Source: Emiliania huxleyi CCMP1516 (taxonomy: Eukaryota > Haptophyta > Isochrysidales > Noelaerhabdaceae). From it: a stretch of DNA of 64,000 nt. Positions 22,946 through 32,500 of the stretch are shown here, in pieces; position 1 is the stretch's first letter, and each line of letters begins with the position of its first letter. The translations under genes and the position numbers were made by a program. The notes below the pieces were generated by a model. That model ran no database searches. It had not been told where the DNA came from and saw only the letters and a list, made by a program, of their open reading frames with translations. Where the stretch lies: NCBI RefSeq assembly GCF_000372725.1, contig NW_005201338.1:272682-336681 (forward strand). Reading direction: 5' to 3'.

Positions 22946-23849
22946 TGCGCGGCTGCAACACCGAGCAAGGCAAGCAGAAGTGCACAAAAGAACTCTCGCG
23001 GTGTGCAGATAGGCTCGACACAGAGAATTTGCAAAAAACTGAACCCTGCTCGTTTGGGTTCGTCGGTCTTCTTTCTTTCTTACTCCCTCGCACAAAAGAA
23101 CGTCCGACTATGCGACTAGCACACCTCAAGATTCCCAAGAAACCCGAGGACTCACACAGTCCCTGTGTGATGCACGCACGCCCTGCGAGCGGGGCGGGGT
23201 GCGCGCTGTGCCTCTCTCTGTGTTCGTGCGTCGCCCATCTCTCCTGGAGATGCCTGCTCTAATTATTTATCTATAAAAGACTTTTACGAGTACGCTCTCT
23301 GGTCGCAGGAGTCGCTAGGCGCGGCTCCCGTGGTGTACCTGTGTTAGTGCCAGTGCGCGCCAGTCCCGTGCTAGTGTCAGAGGGAGTTTTACACTATAAG
23401 CGACTCCTGCGAGGACGGCGAGGCACTTAGCTCCGTGCACTGACCGCCCTCGCCGCAGGCTACAAGCTCATTCACAACCTGCTGGTGCCAAAAGAAATCT
23501 ACGAGTCACGACACTAGGAGTCACAAAAGAAACCCGCGCCCCTGGTTTCTTTCTTCCGTGTGTGTGCTAGACCTAGAGTACCTCCCCAGCAGCGGTCCCC
23601 CGGAGGCTGTGCCTCCAGCTGGTTGTACAGGTCCGTGCTTTGGTTTCACAACGCGTTTGGTCCTCGCTATGGTACGGCTCACCAGATGCGACAGGAGGGC
23701 TAAAATCCGGAATATAGACTGCCAAGAGGGTGCTCTAGGCCGCGAAGACACCACACACGGTCTCCCTACTCATGCGCGGCTAGCAGGAGGGTGCCAAAAA
23801 TGAGGCGCGTTGTGAAACCGCAGCTGGCCCCGCCGACGGGTAGCACAGG
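22946..23849. other. Intergenic, contains dispersed repeat pieces
   Basis: No recognisable gene. It carries another piece of the dispersed family (TGTTAGTGCCAGTGCGCGCC near 23340) and the motif GCACTTAGCTCCGTGCAC at about 23428, which recurs at 38028 within a similar neighbourhood (GCGACTCC...). The open frame 23521-23754 (minus) has no domain. Confidence 0.55.
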
Positions 23850-25426
23850 TCATGAGTGAGGCCACGCCAGCTGCCTCGGGTGCTCTGTGTGGTCGGCCTG
23901 GACCGTGCCGCAAGCCTCGAGCAGCGGAGAAGCGCTGTCCTTGAAGTCCAGACATGCTTCGCCGCCGTGGCGCAGCGCCGCAGTGGCCAGTGCGAGCGAG
24001 CACTGCAGCTGCAGTGCTCGCTCGCACTGCGGCACCCATCGACTCCCTGCGCTCCGGGCACATTGGCAAATGTGCCGGCGGCCTTGTGGACGGCTCGGGC
24101 ACGAATTGCACGACGGCGCGGCGTCTCGAGGCGGCCGTGTTGTGAAAACGAAGCTGTTGCGAAACCGAAGCCCGGACCTGTAGAGCAGATCCATCAGCTG
24201 CGTCGCGTTCTCCACGATGAGCACCTCCGGGTACCGCCCTCGCCACTGCCCCCTCGCAACGATCCGCGCGATCTGCTGCACTCTGGCTCGAGCAGTCTCC
24301 ATCTCCAGCCAGATCGCCTGCCACCGCCAGATATCCGTCTCCCTCTGTCTCACCCGCCACTTGCTCGCCGCTGCGCGCCGCACCTCCGCCGCACGGTGGT
24401 TAACGAGGTCGGCCTCCGCCTGGGCGCTCAGAGCTTCCGCCCCAGGCTCCTCCATCGGCCGGGCTGGCGTGTCACCGCTGGTCGCCCCTGCAACCGGCCG
24501 CCGGTTCCACATCAGCCAAGGCATCGCCGCGAGTCGGGCGCCCGCACTCGTCTGTGTCTCCGAGAGGAGCTGCAGCGGAGCCCACTCCCCCCCTCTCACT
24601 CGCGCCGCATCAACAAACTCCCGCCAGAAGGCCGGGCCGACCCCATCTGGACGGCCGGCAAAGACTTGCGCCCTATGGAAGAACATGTGCAGGCCACCCG
24701 ATATCACCTCGAGCGTTGCGTCCGTCCACCTGCCGTGATCCTCTGCTCGGCCGCGCTGCTCTGCCTCCGCCCGAGCCCGCCCCAGGATATCGCCGTACGC
24801 CCGTCCCAAGCGCACCGCTGTCTCCTCGTCGTCGACGGCCGCCGCCGCCAACTTGATCTGGAGCCACCCGACCGCCACGAGACGCGGCGACAACAGCAGG
24901 AACGGCGAGAACGTCGCGGCCCTCCTCCTCCTGCACCATCCCCTCGGGTTGGAACGCCTCAGCCAACCGCCGTTCCCATGAGCGCGTCTCCGCGGAGTCT
25001 GCCGCCTGCCACAGGAGTGGGCACGTCTTGTCGCCAACCTCGGCGTCGACGGTAGCGCCGCCGTTAAAGTGGGTCAGGTGCGTCGTTGAAAGGCCGTTCC
25101 CGCGTAGTATGCCCGCCACGTCTCCGGCGCCAGGCACGCTGAAGTCGACGACGGTGGAGTCGGCCGAGATAGTGAGGACGAAGACCGCATCCTCGTTCAC
25201 GTCAAGTGACACCGCCACGTCTCGCCGGAAGGCGGCGGCAAACGCGTCGCGCGAAGTGGCGGCGACCGACCTCGTGGGCGAGGCTCAATGTCACGGTCGC
25301 CTCGCTCGCCGGCGCCGGGATCTTTGGTGCAGCTTCTCGGTCGCAGGCCCTCTCCAGGTCGGCCATCAAGGCCCGGATCTGAGCGAAGATGGCCGCGTCG
25401 GTCCCGTCCGTGTATGTGCGGATCAC
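23850..25426 (-). CDS. Unassigned spliced or decayed gene, minus strand
   Basis: Three protein-like segments follow each other on the minus strand in different frames: IRTYTDGTDAAIFAQIRALM with LERACDREAAPKIPAPASEA (25426-25260); VSLDVNEDAVFVLTISADST through TCPLLWQAADSAETRSWERR (25218-24910); and QIKLAAAAVDDEETAVRLGR through RQRETDIWRWQAIWLEMETA to ENATQLMDLLYRSGLRFRNS (about 24870-24150). The gaps between frames (~50-65 bp) would fit this genome's short introns, for example an acceptor at GGCTCCAG|ATCAAG, but frameshift decay is equally possible. The 3' end, past a 42-bp palindrome, looks degenerate. I recognise no family. A matching segment may continue upstream at 26281-26575, beyond the inverted-repeat insert. 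Confidence 0.35.
23988..24029. repeat. Perfect 42-bp palindrome
   Basis: The sequence from CAGTGCGAGCGAGCACTGCA to its mirror complement is an exact inverted repeat without spacer, centred on GCAGCTGC. It would form a 21-bp hairpin. It sits in the degenerate 3' part of the minus-strand gene. Confidence 0.95.
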
Positions 25427-26278
25427 AGTAGCCCCGGGACGGGGGCGGGGCGGGCCTCACCCGGGACTCACCCCGAGACCCCACCCCGGGACGCGCCGGC
25501 TGCGGGTGAGGCCCCACCCCCGGGGCAGTGAGGGGCAGGGGCGGGGCGGAGCTCCTCAGAGTGAGGCGCCCCGGGTGCCCCCCCACCCCCGCCACCCCGC
25601 CCCCCGGGCACCCGACCCGCCCTCAGCTCTCAGCTCCCCACCACGCAAGGTGCAGCGGACCGACCTGGTGGGCAAGCGGATGATGAAGACCTTTGGCGGC
25701 CATGGCACCTTCGTCGGAGATATCGTCTCTTACGACCCGGAGACGGGATGTTACCAGCAGGTCACCTATGAGGACGGCGACAAGGAGGGCCTCTCGCGAG
25801 CCTCTGTCCAGGCTGGCGTGCGGCGATTCCAGGCCCAGGCAAAGTGATGCGATCCGTCTCGCCGAGGCGCGCTTTTTTGCGTCCGCCTCGGTAGATGTTA
25901 GTAGTTAGAGACTTTGTGCGTTTGGAGCAGTGCGGACTGTCTGTGCAGAGTAGAGTGGGGTCTCACCCGTTTAGTTGATTTGTAGTATTGTTCTGTGTGA
26001 GCGGTGGTGCCGCACAGGCCGCTCTCCCTCGCCTCGGCGGTGTGCGGGTGGTGCCGCGGCGTGGCGCGGGCCGGGGGCGCGCGGTAGGCGTACGGGGCCG
26101 CGTGCGCGTGGCCCGCCCGTGGTGCCCCTGGCTGGGTCGGGCAGCGAGCACCCCCCCGGGACGGCGCATCGCGAGTGAGGCCCCGGGGTGGGGCAGGTGA
26201 GGGAGGGGGCGGGGACGGCCGGGCCCCGGTGAGCCCCGGGTGAGGCCCGACCCCCCCCCGTCCCGGGGCTACTGTGAT
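25422..26278. mobile_element. Inverted-repeat-bounded insert, 857 bp
   Basis: The left end, ATCACAGTAGCCCCGGGACG, has a reverse-complement partner at the right end (CGTCCCGGGGCTACTGTGAT). The similarity continues inward for about 50-60 bp through GC-rich sequence (CGGGCCTCACCCGGG on both). It lies between minus-strand coding-like segments and encloses a plus-strand Tudor-like exon. No clear target duplication is visible, so it could be a transposon, an intron-borne element or a fold-back. Confidence 0.5.
25650..25847 (+). CDS. Tudor-like (PTM/DIR17-type) domain exon, partial
   Basis: A plus-strand stretch encodes VQRTDLVGKRMMKTFGGHGT, FVGDIVSYDPETGCYQQVTY and EDGDKEGLSRASVQ, then a stop at 25847. 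The pattern G-K/R-x-x-K-x-F-x-G-x-G-x-F-x-G-x-V-x-S-Y-D...Y-x-V-x-Y-E-D-G-D-x-E is that of the small Tudor-like domain seen in plant PTM and DIR17 proteins, which can read chromatin. No in-frame ATG precedes the domain; the only ATGs fall inside it. So this is either a last exon after an acceptor near 25650 or a captured exon inside the inverted-repeat insert. The frame upstream is low-complexity G+C sequence. Confidence 0.5.
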   Translation: MQRTDLVGKRMMKTFGGHGTFVGDIVSYDPETGCYQQVTYEDGDKEGLSRASVQAGVRRFQAQAK

Positions 26279-26280
26279 AA

Positions 26281-26575
26281 GCACATGAGGCCGCAGTTCG
26301 CCTTCCACAGCCGATGCTCCACTAACGGCTCGAGAATGCCGTCATCTGTCGACGCCAGTTCCGGTAGGGCCCGTCGCCCCCACTCCAGCAGGTCGGCGAT
26401 GGCGTCGCACATTAGCAGCCCGAGCGACGGCGCCATCCTCTCCGAGCTCACCGGGTTCGCGACGACTCCCGCCAACCAGGTCGCGTCCGCAACATTGGAC
26501 CGGAGAACAAAGGTGAGCGCGAGGAGCTTTGCATCGAGCCGAGGGAGACGCTGTGTAGTCCTTTCCGTGCTCAAC
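26281..26575 (-). other. Coding-like fragment, minus strand, helical
   Basis: The minus-strand frame reads RLPRLDAKLLALTFVLRSNV, ADATWLAGVVANPVSSERMA, PSLGLLMCDAIADLLEWGRR and EHRLWKANCGLMCLS. This is well-formed helical sequence resembling ARM/HEAT repeats. It ends at the edge of the 857-bp inverted-repeat insert. Its 5' side runs into the start of the giant plus-strand gene at 26591, so no start is available. It may be an upstream exon of the 23850-25426 gene, or a relic. Confidence 0.35.
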
Positions 26576-26590
26576 GAGCTGGTCGGTTGA

Positions 26591-29500
26591 ATGGAAGATC
26601 CTGAGCAAACGGAGCGCGTGACGACAGCAGCTATTGACGGCGATGTCGATGCACTGCGCTCGCTCGCTGAACAGTGCGGCAGCAAGGTGCTGATGGCAGC
26701 TTCGGCAGACGGCAGCACACCGGCACACGCCGCCGCTGCAAACGGCCGACTCGACGTGCTCCGCTTACTTGTTGAGCAGTGCGGCCCAGAGGTGTTGACG
26801 GCTGCGGCGGCGGACGGCAGCTCGCCAGCACACGCCGCCGCTGCGAACGGCCACGTCGGCGTGCTCCGCTTCCTCTGTGAGCAGTGCGGGCCAGAGCTGC
26901 TGACGATTGCGATGGCGGACGGTGTGACGCCCGCGTACGCCGCCGCCCTCGGCGGTTACGTCGACGCGCTCCGCTTCCTCTCCGAGCAGTGCGGCAGCGA
27001 GGTGCTGACGGCCGCGAAAGCGGACGGCGGCATGCCAGCGCACGCCGCCCTTGGTGGCCATGTCGACGCGCTCCGCTTCCTCGTTGAGCGGTATGGCAGC
27101 GAGTTGCTGACGGCTGCTGTTGCGGGCGGCAGCACGCCAGCTCACGCCGCCGCACTCAACGGCCATGTCGACACGCTCCGCTTCCTCGCAGAGCAGTGCG
27201 GCAGCGAGGCGCTGAGCGCTGCGGACGTGGCTGGCTGGACCCCAGTGCAGACCGCCGCTCTCGGTGGCCATATTGAGGCGCTCCGCTATCTCGCCGATCA
27301 GTGCGGCCTTGAGCTACTAACGGCTGCGAGACCGAATGGCAGCACGCCAGCTCACACCGCCGCTTTTGCTGGCCACGCCGACGTGCTCCGCTTTCTCTCC
27401 GAGCAGTGCGGCAGTGAGGTGCTGACGGCTGCGAGGGCGGACAATTTGACGCCAGCTCACGCCGCCGCTCGCAGAGGCAACACTGACGCGCTCCGCTATC
27501 TCTTCGAGCAGTGCGGGCCAGAGGTGCTGACGGCTGCGGATGCGGACAGTGTGACGCCAGCACACATCGCCGCTCTCGACGGCCATGTCGACACGCTCCG
27601 CTATCTCTTCGAGCAGTGCGGCAGCGAGGTACTGACGGCTGCGATCAAGGACGGGCGCACGCCAGCTCACTTCGCCGCTGCGAACGGCCACGTCGACGCG
27701 CTCCGCTTCGTTGTGGAGGAGTGCGGCAGCGAGGTGCTGACGGCTGCGACGGCGGGTGGCAACATGCTCGCGAATGCCGCCGCTCTTGCCGGCCATGTCG
27801 ACGTGCTCCGCTTCCTCTCCGAGCAGTGCGGCCCTGAGGTGCTTGTGGCAGCAAGTGCGAACGGCTTCAGGCCGGCGCACGACGCTGCGCAGGAGGGCCA
27901 CGTCGACGCACTTCGCTTTATTGTCGAGCAGTGCGGCAGCGAGGTGCTGACGGTTGCCAGGGCGAATGGCAGCACACCGGCTCACGCCGCCGCTGCGAAC
28001 GGCCATGTCGACGCGCTCCGCTATCTCGCCGAGCAATGCGGGCCAGAGCTGCTGACGGCTGCGAGGGCGGACAGTGCGACGCCAGCACACATCGCCGCTC
28101 TCGACGGCCATGTCGACGTGCTCCGCTTCCTCTCCGAGCAGTGCGGCAGCGAGGTACTGACGGCTGCGATCAAGGACGGGCGCACGCCAGCACACTCCGC
28201 CGCTGCGAACGGCCACGTTGACGTGCTCCGCTTCCTTGTGGAGGAGTGCGGCAGCGAGGTGCTGACGGCTGCTGATGAGGGCGGTTGGACGCCCGCATAC
28301 GCCGCCGCTCTCGAGGGCCATGTCGACACGCTCCGTTTCGTTGTGGAGCAGTGCGGCAGCGAGGTACTGACGGCTGCTGATGAGGACGGTTGGATGCCCG
28401 CGTACGCCGCCGCTCTCGGCGGCCATGTCGACACGCTCCGTTTCGTTGTGGAGCAGTGCGGCAGCGAGGTGCTGACGGCTGCGATCAAGGACGGGCTCAC
28501 GCCAGCTCACTTCGCCGCTGCGAACGGCCACGTTGACGCGCTCCGCTTCGTTGTGGAGGAGTGCGGCAGCGAGGTGCTGACGGCTGCGACGGCGGGTGGC
28601 AACATGCTCGCGAATGCCGCCGCTCTTGCCGGCCATGTCGACGTGCTCCGCTTCCTCTCCGAGCAGTGCGGCCCTGAGGTGCTTGCGGCAGCAAGTGCGA
28701 ACGGCTTCAGGCCGGCGCACGACGCTGCGCAGGAGGGCCACGTCGACGCACTTCGCTTTATTGTCGAGCAGTGCGGCAGCGAGGTGCTGACGGTTGCCAG
28801 GGCGAATGGCAGCACACCGGCTCACGCCGCCGCTGCGAACGGCCATGTCGACGCGCTCCGCTATCTCGCCGAGCAATGCGGGCCAGAGCTGCTGATGGCT
28901 GCTGATGAGGACGGTTGGACGCCCGCATACGCCGCCGCTCTCGGCGGCCATGTCGACACGCTCCGCTATCTCTTCGAGCAGTGCGGCGGAGAGGTGCTGA
29001 CGGCTGCGATCAAGGACGGGCGCACGCCAGCACACTCCGCCGCTGCGAACGGCCACGTTGACGCGCTCCGCTTCCTTGTGGAGGAGTGCGGCAGCGAGGT
29101 GCTGACGGCTGCTGATGAGGACGGTTGGACGCCCGCATACGCCGCCGCTCGCAGAGGCCATGTCGACACGCTCCGCTATCTCTTCGAGCAGTGCGGCAGC
29201 GAGGTGCTGACGGCTGCTGATGAGGACGGTTGGACGCCCGCATACGCCGCCGCTCGCAGAGGCCATGTCGACACGCTCCGCTATCTCTTCGAGCAGTGCG
29301 GCGGAGAGGTGCTGACGGCTGCGATCAAGGACGGGCGCACGCCAGTACACTCCGCCGCTGCGAACGGCCACGTTGACGCGCTCCGCTTCCTTGTGGAGGA
29401 GTGCGGCAGCGAGGTGCTGACGGCTGCTGATGAGGACGGTTGGACGCCCGCATACGCCGCCGCTGTCAATGGCCAGGTCGACGTGCTCCGCCTTCTCGCC

Positions 29501-32500
29501 GAGCAGTGCGGCAGCGAGGCGCTGACGGCTGCGAATGCGAACGGCTACACGCCAGCGCACAGGGCCGCTGCGCATGGCCATGTCGACGTGCTTCGCTTCC
29601 TCGCCGAGCAGTGCGGCAGCGAGGTGCTGACGGCTGCGATCAAGGATGGCGACACGCCAGCGCACGCCGCCGCTGACAGTGGCCATGTCGACGTACTCCG
29701 CTTCCTCTCCGAGCAGTGCGGCAGCGAGGTGCTGACAGCTACGAACGCGGGTGGCTGGACCCCGGTGCACAGAGCTGCTCTCGGTGGCCACGTCGACGCT
29801 CTCCGCTATCTCGCCGAGCAATGCGGGCCAGAGCTGCTGACGGCATCGGACGGCAGTAGTCCAGCGCGCATCGCCGCAGTAAGGGGCAAGGTTGACGCAC
29901 TCCGCTTCATCGTCGACCTGTCAGCCCAGTCGATTCCTACCGTTCTTCTCGACGCGCTCAAGAGGAACTCTGAGCACGCTCCGCTCGCCCTCGCCTGGCA
30001 GTCCCTGCTCAGCAGCCAGAAGCCCTCATTCTTCTCCTCCCGACCCGACCCTGCAAAGATCGAGGCTGCCCTCGCCGCCGCACGGGATGCAGGCGTTGCA
30101 TCCAGCGAGCTTGACCGTGCAGCAGCTTTGCTACGTGACACAAAGCTGTTGCGCGCGCTCAACGGCCGCCCTGCCCCCAAGCTGCTGCTATCGACCATCG
30201 CGAGCAATGGCCCTGGCGCGAACAAGGCGGTTGTGACGCTGAGTGGCCTACTCGACCCGCAGAACATGCTGCTCAGTTGGGCGGCGCTAACGGCAGTCGC
30301 TGAGAGCCCTGATTTGCCATCTGACGTTCTCACGCCGCTTCTCTCGTGCTTGACGCGCGCCCGCGCTTACTGGTCGCCCGATGGATGGTCTGAGGACGCA
30401 ATTGAGTGGGTTACGGCCGCTCTCGCGGCACTCGAAGCCAGCTTCCTCGTTCGCAGCGGCCCGTTTGAGAACTACCCGGACCTCATCCACGCCCGTCTCA
30501 TCGGTCTGATGCAAACGACGACGCCCGAGCATCTGCGAGTTCGTGCCGCCTTCGTGCTGAGCCACGCATACACGCGAGGCTACCCCGCCGATGCGGCCAG
30601 CTTCGACGCCTCCGATGCTGCTGGTCTTCTCGCTCGCTCGGTGCGGATCAGTGCCGCTTGCTCGCCGCCCGCGGTGCTCGCGTCGGCCGCCGGCTTTGCA
30701 CTGGTCGCCGCAGCCACGGCGGGCTTTGCTGCCGCGCAGCGTGCGCTGGCCAGCCTCGCTAGCGACAGCACGCTTGGCATTCTGCTTGGCGCGACGATCA
30801 GCGTGCCTGCCAACTGCGCCGTCCTGTGGGCGTCGCTCGACCCTGTGCAGCGGTGCATCGACTTTTACCCGCGCGCGATTGCGCAGCAGCTCGAGGCGGC
30901 GCTCGGCAGCGGCAAGGACCGCTGCATGCTCGGCGCCGACTTTTTCAACGCGACCGTCCACCTCCCGCCGGACGGCGGCTTTTACCAGACCACGCTCGGG
31001 CAGCACATGGGCCGCTCGGGCTATAAGGCGCCGGGCTTCCGCTCGGCGTGCCGCATCGTGCACCCGCGCAGCGCGCGCACGGTGACGCTGCACGGGCGTC
31101 GCGTCCAGGGAGAGTGGCGCCTCGCAGAGAGCGGCGACGACGCCGAGTACAGCTTTGTCGAGGTCGCGCCGGCGCACTGCATGCTGTGCCGTGAGGCGGC
31201 GGAGGAGCTTACGTCCTTGCGTTGGCCAGCCGCTTTGGTTGCAATCGTACATGCCATCCTCAACGGCACCCAAGGCGGACTCTCCGCAGAGGTTGTGGGT
31301 GCCCTGCTATCATGCGCCGGACCAGCGGAGCTGCCTGAGCCTATACATTCCGGCGACTGGCTCTGCGATGCTGCAGCGCTCCTGTTTGCTGGCCTAAGTG
31401 AGCTCGAACACACTAAGGAGACTGCGGAGCTCGTCAAGGCGGCGCGCTGGGTCTGGGAGCACGCGGCCCAAAGCCGGCTGCTTCGCGACGGACACCCATG
31501 GCAGCCACTACTTTTGCAGAGCATGCAGCGCGCCGCCGACCGCATTGAGGAGCTTGAGGCTCGTGCGGCTAGGCATGACCAAGAGGATCTGCTGCAAATC
31601 GTGAGCGGCGCTGTGGCGGTGGCAGAGGTGGCGACAAAGCATTGCGCAGTCGGCGTCGTCGACTCGGCTCCCGCCCGCATCCTGAGTGAGCTTCGCAGCC
31701 TCGAGCGTACTTTGCAGAACGAAAAGTTCGAGCTGATGGTCTACGGCGTGTACAGCGTTGGCAAGAGCAGGCTGCTGCAGACAGGCTACCCGGGTCTGAA
31801 GAATATGCTGCCTGTCTCCTCTAAGGAGTGCACCGCGCACCTGATCAAAATTGACGTCGGCAGTGATGGCCAGCGCGGCGAAAGCGATGCCGAGCTACAT
31901 TTCGACTGGCAGTCCGTTGTTAAAATGGACTCGACGCTGCGCGATTTGCTTCCAGACAAGGTTCGCCGCTTTCTTGAGGAGCCGCACGTCCGAGAGTTCA
32001 TCGATGGCTTTCTGATGGAAGACGAGCAGCAATCGCCCCCAACGTTACCGCTTTCAGAGGAGGAGGTCAGCGCGTGGGCTCGCGTCGATGGCGGCAGCGA
32101 TAGTACGAGCATCAAGGCCCTTGCTAGCGTGGTTGATCACATCGCGGTCAGCGTCACGGTAGACGCCGACTGCCCGCGGTACAACATCATCGACGCCCCT
32201 GGGCTTGGGGCCGACAAGAGCCGACGCGACATCGCAGAGCGCCACCTGCGCAAGTGTGACGTGCCCATCGTCATCGCCTCCTTCATCGACCTCAGCCTCG
32301 AGCCGCTTCAAGAGGCGCTGCGGCAAATCAAGGCCAGCGGCCATCAGCCAATTATCGTCATCACGAAGCTCGACGAGCAGTACACGCGGCTCGGTGAAGA
32401 CCATCCCAGCCAAGACCTGTCCGCCCTTATGGAGGCAAGTATGGCGGACGCACGGCGGATCTTCGTTCAGGCCGGTTTCCGAGAGTCAGATGTCCACTTC

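Noticed and set aside
27317..29821. 834-codon antisense open frame across the ankyrin array
   Set aside because: It exists because the 105-bp period keeps one antisense frame free of stops. It merely mirrors the tandem repeats and has no domain.
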